17,488 bases of DNA. It comes from DAIUCA01 sp964613675. Its GTDB lineage: Bacteria > Pseudomonadota > Gammaproteobacteria > Competibacterales > Competibacteraceae. Below the pieces are notes generated by a model. The model was not told the DNA's origin. It did not search any database and was given only the letters and a program-made list of their open reading frames with translations. Within the stretch, counting starts at the first letter, position 1, and each line of letters opens with the position of its first letter. A program made the position numbers and the translations under genes. Below are positions 1-6,960 of this stretch, one piece after another. The stretch covers positions 1 to 17,488 of the forward strand of contig CAZTIH010000043.1 of NCBI GenBank assembly GCA_964613675.1, in the 5' to 3' direction.

Positions 1-732
1 CCCATACGCCAACAAAGTGAATGCCCCCGAACGGGCGGCTTTGGCGGCGGCGGCGATTTTGGTCGCCATTCCCCCCCGCCCTAACCGTCCACCGCTGGGG
101 CTTGCCATCTTTTGCAATGCAGGGTCGTCGGCGGCGGCTTCCCGAATGAATTGGGCCTCGGGAAATTTGCGGGGGTCGGCAGAGTACAGCCCCGCTTGAT
201 CGGTGAGAATGACATACAAATCCGCTTCGATGAGATTAGCCACTAATGCACCTAAACTATCGTTGTCGCCAAAACGGATTTCATCGAACGCCACCGTATC
301 GTTTTCGTTGACGACGGGAATCACCCGCAATTTCAATAGCGCCCGCAGCGTGCTCCGAATGTTCAAATACCGTTGACGATCCGAGGCATCTTCGTGAGTT
401 AACAGAATCTGCGCCGTCTGAATGCCGTATTGCTGAAAAGCAGATTCGTACGCCTGCACCAACCCCATCTGCCCCACCGCCGCCGCCGCCTGAAGTTCAT
501 GAAGGGTTTTAGGACGTTCTGACCACCCTAATCGCTGCATTCCCTCGGCAATCGCCCCCGAGGACACGATCAGAATTTCGCGTTCTTGACGATGGAGTTC
601 AGCCAACTGCTCGACCCAATCGCCTAAGGCATCTCGATCAAGCCCCAAACCGTCCGCAGTCACCATCGCACTGCCAATTTTCACGACCCAACGCTGTGAC
701 TGACCAAGCTCCGTGCGACTAAGCAGGGGCAT
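1..732 (-). CDS. proB: Glutamate 5-kinase, N-terminal part (runs off the left edge)
   Basis: Phosphorylates L-glutamate to glutamyl-5-phosphate, the first step of proline synthesis, in the cytoplasm. Only the first 244 codons are present. The visible part is the amino-acid kinase domain: the nucleotide-binding start WVVKIGSAMVT (residues 15-25), SSGA at 57-60, NENDTVAFDE at 142-151, GDNDSLGALVA at 155-165, LTDQAGLY at 176-183, and the phosphate-site segment GGMATKIAAAAKA at 220-232. The family is normally about 370 residues, so the rest of the kinase domain and any C-terminal PUA domain lie outside the window. The ATG at 732-730 was chosen because it opens the frame right before the kinase motif; it lies inside the last codons of obg, giving a 14-base overlap in another frame and suggesting translational coupling. 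The order rplU-rpmA-obg-proB is common in Pseudomonas-type gammaproteobacteria. Identity is secure; the 3' end is unseen. Confidence 0.93.
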   Translation of the reverse strand, partial: MPLLSRTELGQSQRWVVKIGSAMVTADGLGLDRDALGDWVEQLAELHRQEREILIVSSGAIAEGMQRLGWSERPKTLHELQAAAAVGQMGLVQAYESAFQQYGIQTAQILLTHEDASDRQRYLNIRSTLRALLKLRVIPVVNENDTVAFDEIRFGDNDSLGALVANLIEADLYVILTDQAGLYSADPRKFPEAQFIREAAADDPALQKMASPSGGRLGRGGMATKIAAAAKAARSGAFTLLAYG

Positions 733-1762
733 GAGCGGACTCACTAGACAAAGATTCTGCTACAGAGTGGGCATTCAGATGCGCCATAACCGCTTGATTT
801 AAGGCGTCAATCCCTTCGCCCGCAACGGCTGAAATGGGATACACCGGCCCCCCCCAGTCCAACGCCGTCACCAACGCTTCGATGGCTGATTGACGGTCAC
901 TGGCGGGCAACAAATCGAGCTTAGTGGGCACCAACCAACGTGGAACCTCAATTAGTGCCTCGTCGTAAGCCGCCAATTCGCCTTCGATGGTCCGCATATC
1001 GGCTTCGACGGTGGGGCTGCTCATATCGACTAAATGCAATAACAAGCGATTGCGCTTCAGATGTTTCAGAAAGCGAATCCCTAAACCCGCACCCTCGGCA
1101 GCACCTTCGATCAAGCCCGGAATGTCAGCCATTACGTAGCTGGCCAACATTCCCACGCGCACCACGCCCAAATTGGGGTAGAGCGTCGTAAACGGATAAT
1201 CGGCAATTTTGGGCCTGGCGGCGGAAACGGTAGCCAAAAGAGTCGATTTACCCGCATTCGGTAGCCCAAGTAGCCCTACATCTGCCAACAATCGCAATTC
1301 GAGGCGCAAGCGACGGAATTCGCCCGCTTGACCCGGGGTAAATTGACGGGGCGCACGGTTTGTACTGCTTTTGAAACGTGCGTTGCCAATTCCGTGAAAT
1401 CCCCCCCGTGCCACGCAAAGTCGTTGATTGACTTCGAGAAGTTCACCTAAGCACTCGTCGGTATCGGCATCAAATACAACCGTTCCCACGGGCACATTTA
1501 AGGTCACGTCGTCGCCACCTTTTCCGGTGCGCTCTTTGCCCATGCCATTGATGCCCCGTTGGGCTTTGAAATGACGGGTATAACGATAATCCACGAGCGT
1601 ATTTAAATTGGGGTCGCTGAACAGATAAATGCTGCCGCCATCGCCCCCATCACCGCCGTCGGGGCCACCGAGGGGAATAAACTTTTCGCGACGAAAGCTC
1701 ACCCCTCCATTCCCTCCATCGCCGGCCTGTACCTCGATGGTTACTTCGTCCACAAATCGCAT
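719..1762 (-). CDS. obg: Obg family GTPase (ObgE/CgtA), ribosome assembly
   Basis: Obg is a conserved essential GTPase that binds the large ribosomal subunit precursor and links ribosome maturation to (p)ppGpp signalling. The 347-residue protein has the glycine-rich Obg fold first (residues 1-158; GDGGNGG at 14-20, GGPDGGDGGDGG at 32-43), then the G domain: G1 GLPNAGKS at 166-173, switch-I region DYPFTTL at 188-194, G3 DIPG at 213-216, G4 TKLD at 280-283 and G5 SAVAG at 311-315. G4 has threonine where Obg proteins usually have asparagine; TKxD is an accepted variant. The short C-terminal tail (AESLSSESAHAPA) is unlike the longer acidic tail of E. coli ObgE (390 residues). The ATG at 1762 fits the family N-terminus, with a weak AGGT about 8 bases upstream. 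It follows rpmA after a 115-bp gap containing a terminator and overlaps proB. Confidence 0.97.
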   Translation of the reverse strand: MRFVDEVTIEVQAGDGGNGGVSFRREKFIPLGGPDGGDGGDGGSIYLFSDPNLNTLVDYRYTRHFKAQRGINGMGKERTGKGGDDVTLNVPVGTVVFDADTDECLGELLEVNQRLCVARGGFHGIGNARFKSSTNRAPRQFTPGQAGEFRRLRLELRLLADVGLLGLPNAGKSTLLATVSAARPKIADYPFTTLYPNLGVVRVGMLASYVMADIPGLIEGAAEGAGLGIRFLKHLKRNRLLLHLVDMSSPTVEADMRTIEGELAAYDEALIEVPRWLVPTKLDLLPASDRQSAIEALVTALDWGGPVYPISAVAGEGIDALNQAVMAHLNAHSVAESLSSESAHAPA

Positions 1763-1787
1763 GATGATTTACCTACACAATGGGGCG

Positions 1788-1811
1788 GTTCACGGGATTT
1801 TTGTGGTGAAC
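1788..1811. promoter_or_regulatory. Inverted repeat GTTCAC-N12-GTGAAC upstream of obg
   Basis: A perfect 6-bp inverted repeat separated by 12 bases lies between the rpmA terminator and the obg start, 26 to 49 bases before the obg ATG. It could be an operator, or an RNA hairpin in the obg leader. I see no convincing -35/-10 pair for obg next to it, and a repeat of this size may be chance. Confidence 0.2.
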
Positions 1812-1828
1812 GCGCCGATTAGTCATAC

Positions 1829-1849
1829 AAAAAAGCCCCGCGTGGGGGC
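1829..1849 (-). terminator. Intrinsic terminator after rpmA
   Basis: Read on the minus strand this is GCCCC-CACGC-GGGGC followed at once by six T residues: a 5-bp all-GC stem, 5-base loop and T tract, 28 bases beyond the rpmA stop. It sits between rpmA and obg, so it probably attenuates rather than fully separates the ribosomal-protein genes from obg-proB. Confidence 0.65.
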
Positions 1850-1877
1850 CATTTTCGGAGAAATTGGGGAAGGACGC

Positions 1878-2219
1878 CTAGCTGGCAACGGTTTCCGCCG
1901 TCTCGACGGTCGCTTCGTCCGTCTTTTGCAACATCGTGGTTTCGTCGGCGGTTTCAGAGGCGGTGAGGGGCATAATGCTGACGGTACGGCGCTGAAGTTT
2001 CCCTTTTACGCTGTACTGCACGATGCCATCGGTTTTCGCGAAGAGCGTGTAATCCGTACCGCACCCGACAAACCGTCCGGGATGGTATTGCGTCCCGCGT
2101 TGGCGCACCAAAATGTTGCCCGCAAACACGATTTCGCCGCCATATTTCTTAATACCTAAGCGTTTCGATTCGGAATCGCGACCGTTACGGCTGCTGCCGC
2201 CTGCTTTCTTATGGGCCAT
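1878..2219 (-). CDS. rpmA: 50S ribosomal protein L27 with an unusual C-terminal tail
   Basis: L27 is a large-subunit ribosomal protein whose N-terminus reaches the peptidyl-transferase centre. The protein begins MAHKKAGGSSRNGRDSESKR and keeps the family core to about residue 84 (GIKKYGGE, VRQRGTQYHPG, VGCGTDYTLFAKTDG). E. coli L27 has 85 residues; this one has 113. The extra roughly 29 residues are acidic and rich in Thr, Ala and Glu (ASETADETTML...EATVETAETVAS) with no motif I recognise, and look disordered. The start is fixed by the conserved N-terminus and by a strong AGGAG at 2230-2226, which lies in the last codons of rplU. The rplU stop and rpmA start are 3 bases apart, so the two are tightly coupled. 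Confidence 0.97.
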   Translation of the reverse strand: MAHKKAGGSSRNGRDSESKRLGIKKYGGEIVFAGNILVRQRGTQYHPGRFVGCGTDYTLFAKTDGIVQYSVKGKLQRRTVSIMPLTASETADETTMLQKTDEATVETAETVAS

Positions 2220-2222
2220 GAC

Positions 2223-2633
2223 TTACTCCTGATTAACGGGGGAAAGATCTTGTTGCACATCGGGGGGCGCGACTTCGACATTCGCCACGATCGTCGGCGC
2301 AAAAACGGGTTCGCTTAACGGCCCGCCCTGAATGCTGGTGATTTTGACTTCGGTGAAATGCTGCCGATGGCCTTGTTGCTTGCGGTAATGCTTGCGACGA
2401 CGGAATTTGACGATATACACCTTGTCGTGACGCCCGTGCTTGAGGACTTCCGCGACAACTTTGCCGTCCGCGATTAGGGGTTGACCGAATGTGAGGGCGT
2501 CGCCATTACTCACGGCAAGCACTTGATCGAAAGCCACTTCGGTTCCCGCATCGGCTTCGAGCTTTTCGATTTTCAACTTTTGCCCAGGCGCCACGCGATA
2601 TTGCTTGCCCCCGGTGTGAATCACTGCGTACAT
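2223..2633 (-). CDS. rplU: 50S ribosomal protein L21 with a C-terminal extension
   Basis: L21 binds 23S rRNA in the large subunit. The first ~103 residues are the complete family domain, from MYAVIHTGGKQYRVAPGQ through VKFRRRKHYRKQQGHRQHFTEVKITSI, and the basic RRRKHYRKQQGHRQ segment is typical of the rRNA-binding region. E. coli L21 stops at about 103 residues; this protein continues about 33 more, with an acidic, Pro- and Val-rich tail (GPLSEPVFAPTIV...VEVAPPDVQQDLSPVNQE). I do not recognise a domain in the tail. The ATG at 2633 is preceded by GAGGAG about 10 bases upstream. It is the first gene of the minus-strand rplU-rpmA-obg-proB cluster, with a candidate promoter at 2694-2722. Confidence 0.97.
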   Translation of the reverse strand: MYAVIHTGGKQYRVAPGQKLKIEKLEADAGTEVAFDQVLAVSNGDALTFGQPLIADGKVVAEVLKHGRHDKVYIVKFRRRKHYRKQQGHRQHFTEVKITSIQGGPLSEPVFAPTIVANVEVAPPDVQQDLSPVNQE

Positions 2634-2653
2634 GTAAAGTAACTCCTCAAAGG

Positions 2654-2679
2654 AATCGGCCTAGGTTCGGAGACCGACC
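2654..2679 (-). promoter_or_regulatory. Possible hairpin in the rplU leader
   Basis: On the minus strand, GGTCGG (2679-2674) can pair with CCGAACC nearby, leaving a 3-base loop and one bulged A, or alternatively with CCGATT (2659-2654) around a 14-base loop. The two foldings exclude each other. The element lies in the roughly 50-base leader predicted from the upstream promoter. Ribosomal-protein leaders are often autoregulated, but whether this one is cannot be told from sequence. Confidence 0.25.
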
Positions 2680-2693
2680 AAAAAAAGGCGCAT

Positions 2694-2722
2694 ACGATAC
2701 GGAGGGTTCGCTGAAACAGCAA
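2694..2722 (-). promoter_or_regulatory. Candidate sigma70-type promoter of rplU-rpmA
   Basis: On the minus strand, TTGCTG (2722-2717) is a -35-like hexamer, followed by a 17-base spacer and TATCGT (2699-2694) as -10. Spacing is ideal and each hexamer matches consensus at four of six positions. Transcription would begin near 2687, about 54 bases before the rplU ATG. Confidence 0.5.
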
Positions 2723-2757
2723 TCAAAAGCAAAATTGTGACGAATGTCCCTACACAA

Positions 2758-2774
2758 AATCCGTGCGGGGGATT
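2758..2774 (-). terminator. Weak candidate terminator after the DUF3782-like gene
   Basis: On the minus strand AATCC-CCCGCAC-GGATT is followed by TTG, 16 bases past the stop codon of the gene ending at 2790 and just before the rplU promoter. The position is right for a terminator, but the stem is only 5 bp and the T tract is short. Confidence 0.25.
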
Positions 2775-2789
2775 CGTAAAAACGACGGT

Positions 2790-3628
2790 TTAGAAATTCG
2801 CTTCTTCCGCATAGCTAAAGACTTCAATTCCCAATTTCTCGGCGACAACCCGTGCACTGGGATGCACCATCGGCGAAATCGCCACTTTGCGTGCGATAGG
2901 GCGCTGATGTCGTGTTGCGTAGAACTGTGCTTTCCGATCAAAGATGTACATGTCGCCTTTCGACATTGAGGACTTCAGTTCACAAAGAATCACCAGGCCA
3001 TTCTTAATAATGATGTCGATTTCTACCTGTTCAGGGCGCCCAAACACGATGCCTTCCTCGTCGAGTTCATTGGTGTTCAACACTTGAACTTCAAAACTGC
3101 CCTCCAAAATTCCTTTGAGGGCTTCGCGAAAACTACTTTCTGACGCCAACCCCCAACGCGATCCCAAAGCACTGATATGTTGCTCCGTGCGCACCCGTGA
3201 ACGTTGAATCTCCTCGAACAGCTTTTGATTTTGGCGATTCTGCTCATCCCACTTGCGATTCTGCTCATCCCACTTGCGGTTCTCCTCATCCCACTTGCGA
3301 TTCTNNNNNNNNNNNNNNNNNNNNNNNNNNNNNNNNNNNNNNNNNNNNNNNNNNNNNNNNNNNNNNNNNNNNNNNNNNNNNNNNNNNNNNNNNNNNNNNN
3401 NNNNTTCTGCTCTTCCCACTTGCGGTTCTGCTCTTCGGATTCTCGACGGCGTTCCGCACGATCATTCGCTAACTCCTGCATAATTCGCTCAAAGCGTGCC
3501 TCAAAGGTTTCGTGGGCGACAGCCGTTTGCCGAATCAATTGCTCTAACCAAGCCCGAAAAGACTCATCTTGACGCAATAATGCGGGTAATTCGCGTTGCA
3601 ACTGCATTTTCAATTCTTCGACGTTCAT
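2790..3628 (-). CDS. Coiled-coil protein with PD-(D/E)XK nuclease-like C-terminus (DUF3782-like), containing an assembly gap
   Basis: Function unknown. The N-terminus (MNVEELKMQLQRELPALLRQ...) is helical and charged, followed by heptad repeats EQNRKWD/E that predict a long coiled coil. After the gap come EEIQRSRVRTEQHISALGSRWGLASE and a compact alpha/beta domain in which EID and, about 12 residues on, ELK have the D...ExK spacing of the PD-(D/E)XK nuclease fold. I recall this architecture as DUF3782, abundant in cyanobacteria and some filamentous sulfur bacteria, without an established role. The ATG at 3628 has AGGA about 7 bases upstream. The two halves are in different frames as written, but 100 Ns interrupt the repeats and the frame is restored if the true gap is 17+21n bases, so I annotate one intact gene. 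It stands alone between rplU and the divergent phaC, with no partner suggesting a restriction or toxin system. Confidence 0.8.
3238..3445 (-). repeat. 21-bp in-frame tandem repeats coding for a 7-residue coiled-coil unit
   Basis: Three near-identical 21-bp units lie at 3238-3258, 3259-3279 and 3280-3300, and another full unit at 3405-3425 is followed by a degenerate one. Each encodes one heptad of the form EQNRKWD/E. The units differ mainly by synonymous or conservative changes (GAT/GAA, CGC, AAT/AAC, CAG/GAG). The 100-N block splits the array, so the copy number is unknown. Confidence 0.9.
3305..3404. other. Assembly gap (100 N)
   Basis: Exactly 100 undetermined bases, a usual placeholder for a gap of unknown size, interrupt the tandem repeat. 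Repeat phase on both sides (ending CAG AA, resuming AG AAT on the minus strand) predicts a true length of 17 plus a multiple of 21 bases, which also restores the reading frame. Confidence 0.95.
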
Positions 3629-3844
3629 GCCAATCCTATATTTGAGTTATGTGAAGAAACCACAAATCGTTAACCCCATATGAGTAAAAACCCCGAATTA
3701 TTTTAGAGTGCACGACTTTTTTAATCTCAGTCGGAAAATACCGAATTTTTAGCTTAAAATTTGTAATTCTCTCCAGCCGATTTGCGACATTCACCATTGC
3801 TACGTAGCTTTACCCTCCCCATTCCTCACCTTCAGATAAAATTC
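3629..3844. other. AT-rich divergent intergenic region
   Basis: These 216 bases separate the minus-strand coiled-coil gene from plus-strand phaC and must hold both promoters. The middle is AT-rich; a small TCGG-AAAATA-CCGA palindrome followed by ATTTTT lies near 3734-3752. I see -10-like hexamers (such as TAAAAT) but no pair with an acceptable -35 and spacing on either strand, so no promoter is called. Confidence 0.5.
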
Positions 3845-5644
3845 ATGAGCGCTGCCGATACCCCTCCTACCCAAACGCCTCTCGATCTCGTCGAACTTGC
3901 AAACGCCCTTCAAGACATCGTTCACAGTAGTCAATACCTAAGCGCCCGTCTTATCGAACAGGGCCTGGATTCAAATAAACCCATCATGCGTGACGACCTC
4001 GGTGTGATGGATGCGTTTGTCTCCCTCTTCAACGCCCTCATGCGTGACCCTGCCCTCCTCGCCGAACACCAAACCCGATTGTGGAGCGCGTCGATGGCGT
4101 TGGCTCAATGGTCTGCGTTGCGATTGATGGGCGGTCAACCCGACCCCGTCATTACACCTGATCCAGGTGACCGCCGTTTTAAGGACGACGCCTGGCATCA
4201 AGACTGGTATTTCGATTGGCTCAAACAAGGCTATTTGCTCTACAGCCATTGGCTTGAAGATCTAGTCAAAGAGGCCGACGATTTAGACCCCCAAACCGCT
4301 CAAAAGCTGAACTTTTACACCCGTCAAATCATCGACGCCGCCGCTCCTACGAATTTCATCTCCACCAATCCCGAGGCCTTACGGGAAGTGGTTCGCACGA
4401 ATGGCCAAAGTTTTGTCAATGGGTTACGGAATTTCCTGCGGGACATGGAGCGTGGTAAGGGCAAACTCAGCATCCGCATGACGGATTTAGAAGCGTTTCA
4501 GCTAGGCGAAAATATTGCCGCAACGCCGGGTGCGGTCGTGTTTGAAAATCGCATGATGCAGTTGCTGCAATACACCCCCACCACTGAACAGGTTTACAAA
4601 CGCCCGTTGCTCATCGTCCCACCGTGGATCAATAAGTATTACATCCTCGACCTGCGCCCCAAAAACTCCTTTATCAAATGGGCCGTCGATCAGGGATTTA
4701 CGGTTTTCGTGATTTCGTGGGTCAATCCAGACGAAAGCTACGCAGAAGCCGGGTTTGAGGAATATCTCAACGAAGGTGTGTTGGCGGCCCTCGACGCAAT
4801 TCAGCAAGCGACTGGCGAAACCGAAGTCCATGCAGCGGGTTACTGTTTAGGGGGCACTTTACTCGCCGCCACGCTGGGGTATTTGGCGCAAGTAGGACGC
4901 GAACCCATTAAGTCGGCCACCTTCTTTACAACTCTCATCGACTTCTCCCAGCCCGGTGAACTCAGTGTTTTTCTCGATGAAAATCAAGTCGCTCGCCTCG
5001 AAAAACGCATGGATCAACGGGGCTTTTTAGATGGCGCTGACATGGCAACAACCTTTACCATGTTGCGGGCCAACGATCTTATCTGGTCGTTTTTCATCAA
5101 CAATTACTTACTGGGTAAAGATCCGTTCCCCTTCGATTTACTTTACTGGAACTCCGATTCCACGCGAATGCCCGCCAAAATGCACAGTTTCTACTTACGG
5201 CGGATGTACCTGGAGAACCGACTAGTCGAAGTGGGCGGCATCCAATTGCTCGGTCATCCCATTGATCTACGCAAAGTCAATACCCCGGCGTATTTCATTT
5301 CGACCAAGGAAGATCACATCGCCCCGTGGAAAGCCACCTATCGCGGCCCGTCACTATTAAGTGGTCCGGTGCGATTTGTGTTAGGGGGTTCGGGCCACAT
5401 CGCAGGGGTCATCAACCCTCCCGTGGCCAATAAATACGGCTTTTGGGTGCGCGAAGACGAACTGCCCACCGATCCCGATCAATGGTTGAAGGGGGCGGAA
5501 CAACGGCCCGGTTCTTGGTGGACTGATTGGTTTGGCTGGGCCACGCAGTTGAATGATGAACAGGTGCCGGCGCGTACCCCGGGAAGTGGTGCGTTAAAAG
5601 TGATCGAACCCGCACCTGGTCGTTATGTAAAACAACGCCTGTAA
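3845..5644 (+). CDS. phaC: Class I poly(3-hydroxyalkanoate) synthase
   Basis: Polymerises (R)-3-hydroxyacyl-CoA, typically 3-hydroxybutyryl-CoA, into storage polyester at the surface of PHA granules. The 599-residue protein has an N-terminal PhaC domain (about 60-240; NPEALREVVRTNGQSFVNGL) and an alpha/beta-hydrolase core. The lipase-like box is GYCLGG with catalytic Cys334; Asp490 (TKEDHIAPW) and His518 (GSGHIAGV) complete the triad, with spacing close to that of the Cupriavidus necator enzyme (Cys319, Asp480, His508). Length and the absence of a PhaE/PhaR partner indicate class I. The frame is open further upstream from a TTG at 3782, but the ATG at 3845 gives the usual family start and length; its ribosome-binding site is weak. 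No phaA, phaB or phasin gene lies in the window. It converges on the TPR lipoprotein gene 30 bases beyond its stop. Confidence 0.96.
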   Translation: MSAADTPPTQTPLDLVELANALQDIVHSSQYLSARLIEQGLDSNKPIMRDDLGVMDAFVSLFNALMRDPALLAEHQTRLWSASMALAQWSALRLMGGQPDPVITPDPGDRRFKDDAWHQDWYFDWLKQGYLLYSHWLEDLVKEADDLDPQTAQKLNFYTRQIIDAAAPTNFISTNPEALREVVRTNGQSFVNGLRNFLRDMERGKGKLSIRMTDLEAFQLGENIAATPGAVVFENRMMQLLQYTPTTEQVYKRPLLIVPPWINKYYILDLRPKNSFIKWAVDQGFTVFVISWVNPDESYAEAGFEEYLNEGVLAALDAIQQATGETEVHAAGYCLGGTLLAATLGYLAQVGREPIKSATFFTTLIDFSQPGELSVFLDENQVARLEKRMDQRGFLDGADMATTFTMLRANDLIWSFFINNYLLGKDPFPFDLLYWNSDSTRMPAKMHSFYLRRMYLENRLVEVGGIQLLGHPIDLRKVNTPAYFISTKEDHIAPWKATYRGPSLLSGPVRFVLGGSGHIAGVINPPVANKYGFWVREDELPTDPDQWLKGAEQRPGSWWTDWFGWATQLNDEQVPARTPGSGALKVIEPAPGRYVKQRL

Positions 5645-5674
5645 CCGCATTTAGGTAATCGACGACCTTCAAAT

Positions 5675-6928
5675 TTAAGGATTATCTAGCAGCCGTAACT
5701 GCTCCTGGGCACCAATATGTTGCGGCTCTAATTCACGGGCACGAAGAAAATCCTCCCGTGCCCCTCGACGATCCCCTCGATAGCGTTTGGCGTTCCCGCG
5801 CTGAAAATAAGCCTCTGCCGACAAGGTGTTGCGTTCGATGAGTTGACTAAACTCGCGTTCCGCCGCGACATATTCCCCTGAGGCAATAAAAATAAGCCCT
5901 CGTTGGAAGTAGGCCGGCAAAAACTCGCTATCCCGTCGGATGGCCTCGGCAAAGTCTGCTAAGGCCGCGTCATAGTCCCCTCGATAGAAGTACACAAGCC
6001 CCCGTCGATGGTGCGCCATGGGCGAAGGTTCCAAGGTAATCACCGTTGAGAAATCTTCAATCGCTCGATCAAATAGGGTCAGTTGCTCAAAGGCTTCCGC
6101 TCGAGCCGTAAAGAGCGTCACATTGCGCCCGTCTGCGGCAATCGCTTGATCTAAGTCGTTTAGGGCCTCCGAAAAGCGGTTGATTAACATAAATACTTCT
6201 GAACGGGCACGGAAAACTTCTACCTTTTGCGGTTCCAGGACTAGTGCATGGGAAAAATCCTGCAATGCGTTCTGCCAACTCCGCATCCCTTTGTAGGCTA
6301 AACCGCGTTCGTGGAAAAATTCCGCCCGATCGTCTTTAAGCCCAATCGCCACATCCAAATCTTCAATCGCTGCCAGCCACTCTCCCTGCATTCGGTAAGC
6401 GATCCCCCGTCGATAATAGGCTTCGTACGAGGACGGATCGACGCGAATCGCTAGGCTTAAATCGGCCACCGCACCCTCCAAATCCCCAATCCCTATGCGC
6501 AATATACCGCGTTGACGCAGTAACGGTTCGTCCTCTGGAAGGGTTCGCAGTAACACGGATACATCGCTTAACGCCGACCGAAACTGTTGCCGACTGAGAT
6601 AAAAACTCACCCGCTGCCGTCGCGCCTTGTCATCGTCGGGATTGAGATTAACCGCCGCGTCAAAATCGGCTTCAGCGCGGGCGTCACGACCTAAACGATC
6701 CTGAAGACGGGCACGGCGTAGATAGAAATCCGAGAGCTGAACCATATTGATGGGCCGTTGCTCACGCGCATCTTTAATGGCGGCATCGAGTAAGGTCACG
6801 GCTTCGCCATAACGCGCCAACGACATCGCCTGCTCATAGGCTTCCTCGCTAAATTCGACGGTCGGAAGCCCCGTTTCGCACCCCAAAAGCATCGCCATCA
6901 GAATCCCCCAACACCATCGCCAAGTCAT
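5675..6928 (-). CDS. TPR-repeat lipoprotein
   Basis: A 417-residue protein with a short signal peptide ending in lipobox LLGC (residues 14-17), so it is probably cleaved before Cys17, lipidated and membrane-anchored on the periplasmic side. From about residue 35 to the end it consists of roughly ten tetratricopeptide repeats of about 34 residues (for example EAYYRRGIAYRMQGEWLAAIEDLDVAI at 169-195 and PMAHHRRGLVYFYRGDYDAALADFAEAI at 303-330), a superhelical protein-binding scaffold with no catalytic motif. The ATG at 6928 has GAGGA about 8 bases upstream. It is last in the run serA - hydrolase - UbiB-like - TPR, 32 bases after the UbiB-like stop. NlpI and other TPR lipoproteins scaffold envelope enzymes, but nothing here identifies the partner. 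Confidence 0.85.
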   Translation of the reverse strand: MTWRWCWGILMAMLLGCETGLPTVEFSEEAYEQAMSLARYGEAVTLLDAAIKDAREQRPINMVQLSDFYLRRARLQDRLGRDARAEADFDAAVNLNPDDDKARRQRVSFYLSRQQFRSALSDVSVLLRTLPEDEPLLRQRGILRIGIGDLEGAVADLSLAIRVDPSSYEAYYRRGIAYRMQGEWLAAIEDLDVAIGLKDDRAEFFHERGLAYKGMRSWQNALQDFSHALVLEPQKVEVFRARSEVFMLINRFSEALNDLDQAIAADGRNVTLFTARAEAFEQLTLFDRAIEDFSTVITLEPSPMAHHRRGLVYFYRGDYDAALADFAEAIRRDSEFLPAYFQRGLIFIASGEYVAAEREFSQLIERNTLSAEAYFQRGNAKRYRGDRRGAREDFLRARELEPQHIGAQEQLRLLDNP

Positions 6929-6960
6929 ACACCGTCCTCAAAGCATCAAATGGAAACAAT

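Noticed and set aside
1629..2159. A 176-codon open frame antisense to obg and rpmA
   Set aside because: It lies opposite two highly conserved genes and the terminator between them; its composition is a shadow of their codons, with no ribosome-binding site or recognisable domain.
3077..3419. A frameshift or pseudogene in the coiled-coil nuclease-like gene
   Set aside because: The frame change coincides with the 100-N placeholder and vanishes with the repeat-predicted gap length.
3238..3445. CRISPR-like or intergenic direct repeats
   Set aside because: The units are contiguous with no spacers, 21 bp long, in frame, and encode coiled-coil heptads.
3782..3844. A 21-codon N-terminal extension of phaC from a TTG start
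   Set aside because: The extension has no resemblance to the family and the ATG at 3845 gives the expected class I start and length.
5653..5686. An imperfect hairpin (AGGTAATC / GATTATCT) between the convergent phaC and TPR gene ends as a bidirectional terminator
   Set aside because: The loop is 18 bases, one pair is mismatched or wobble, and there is no T tract.
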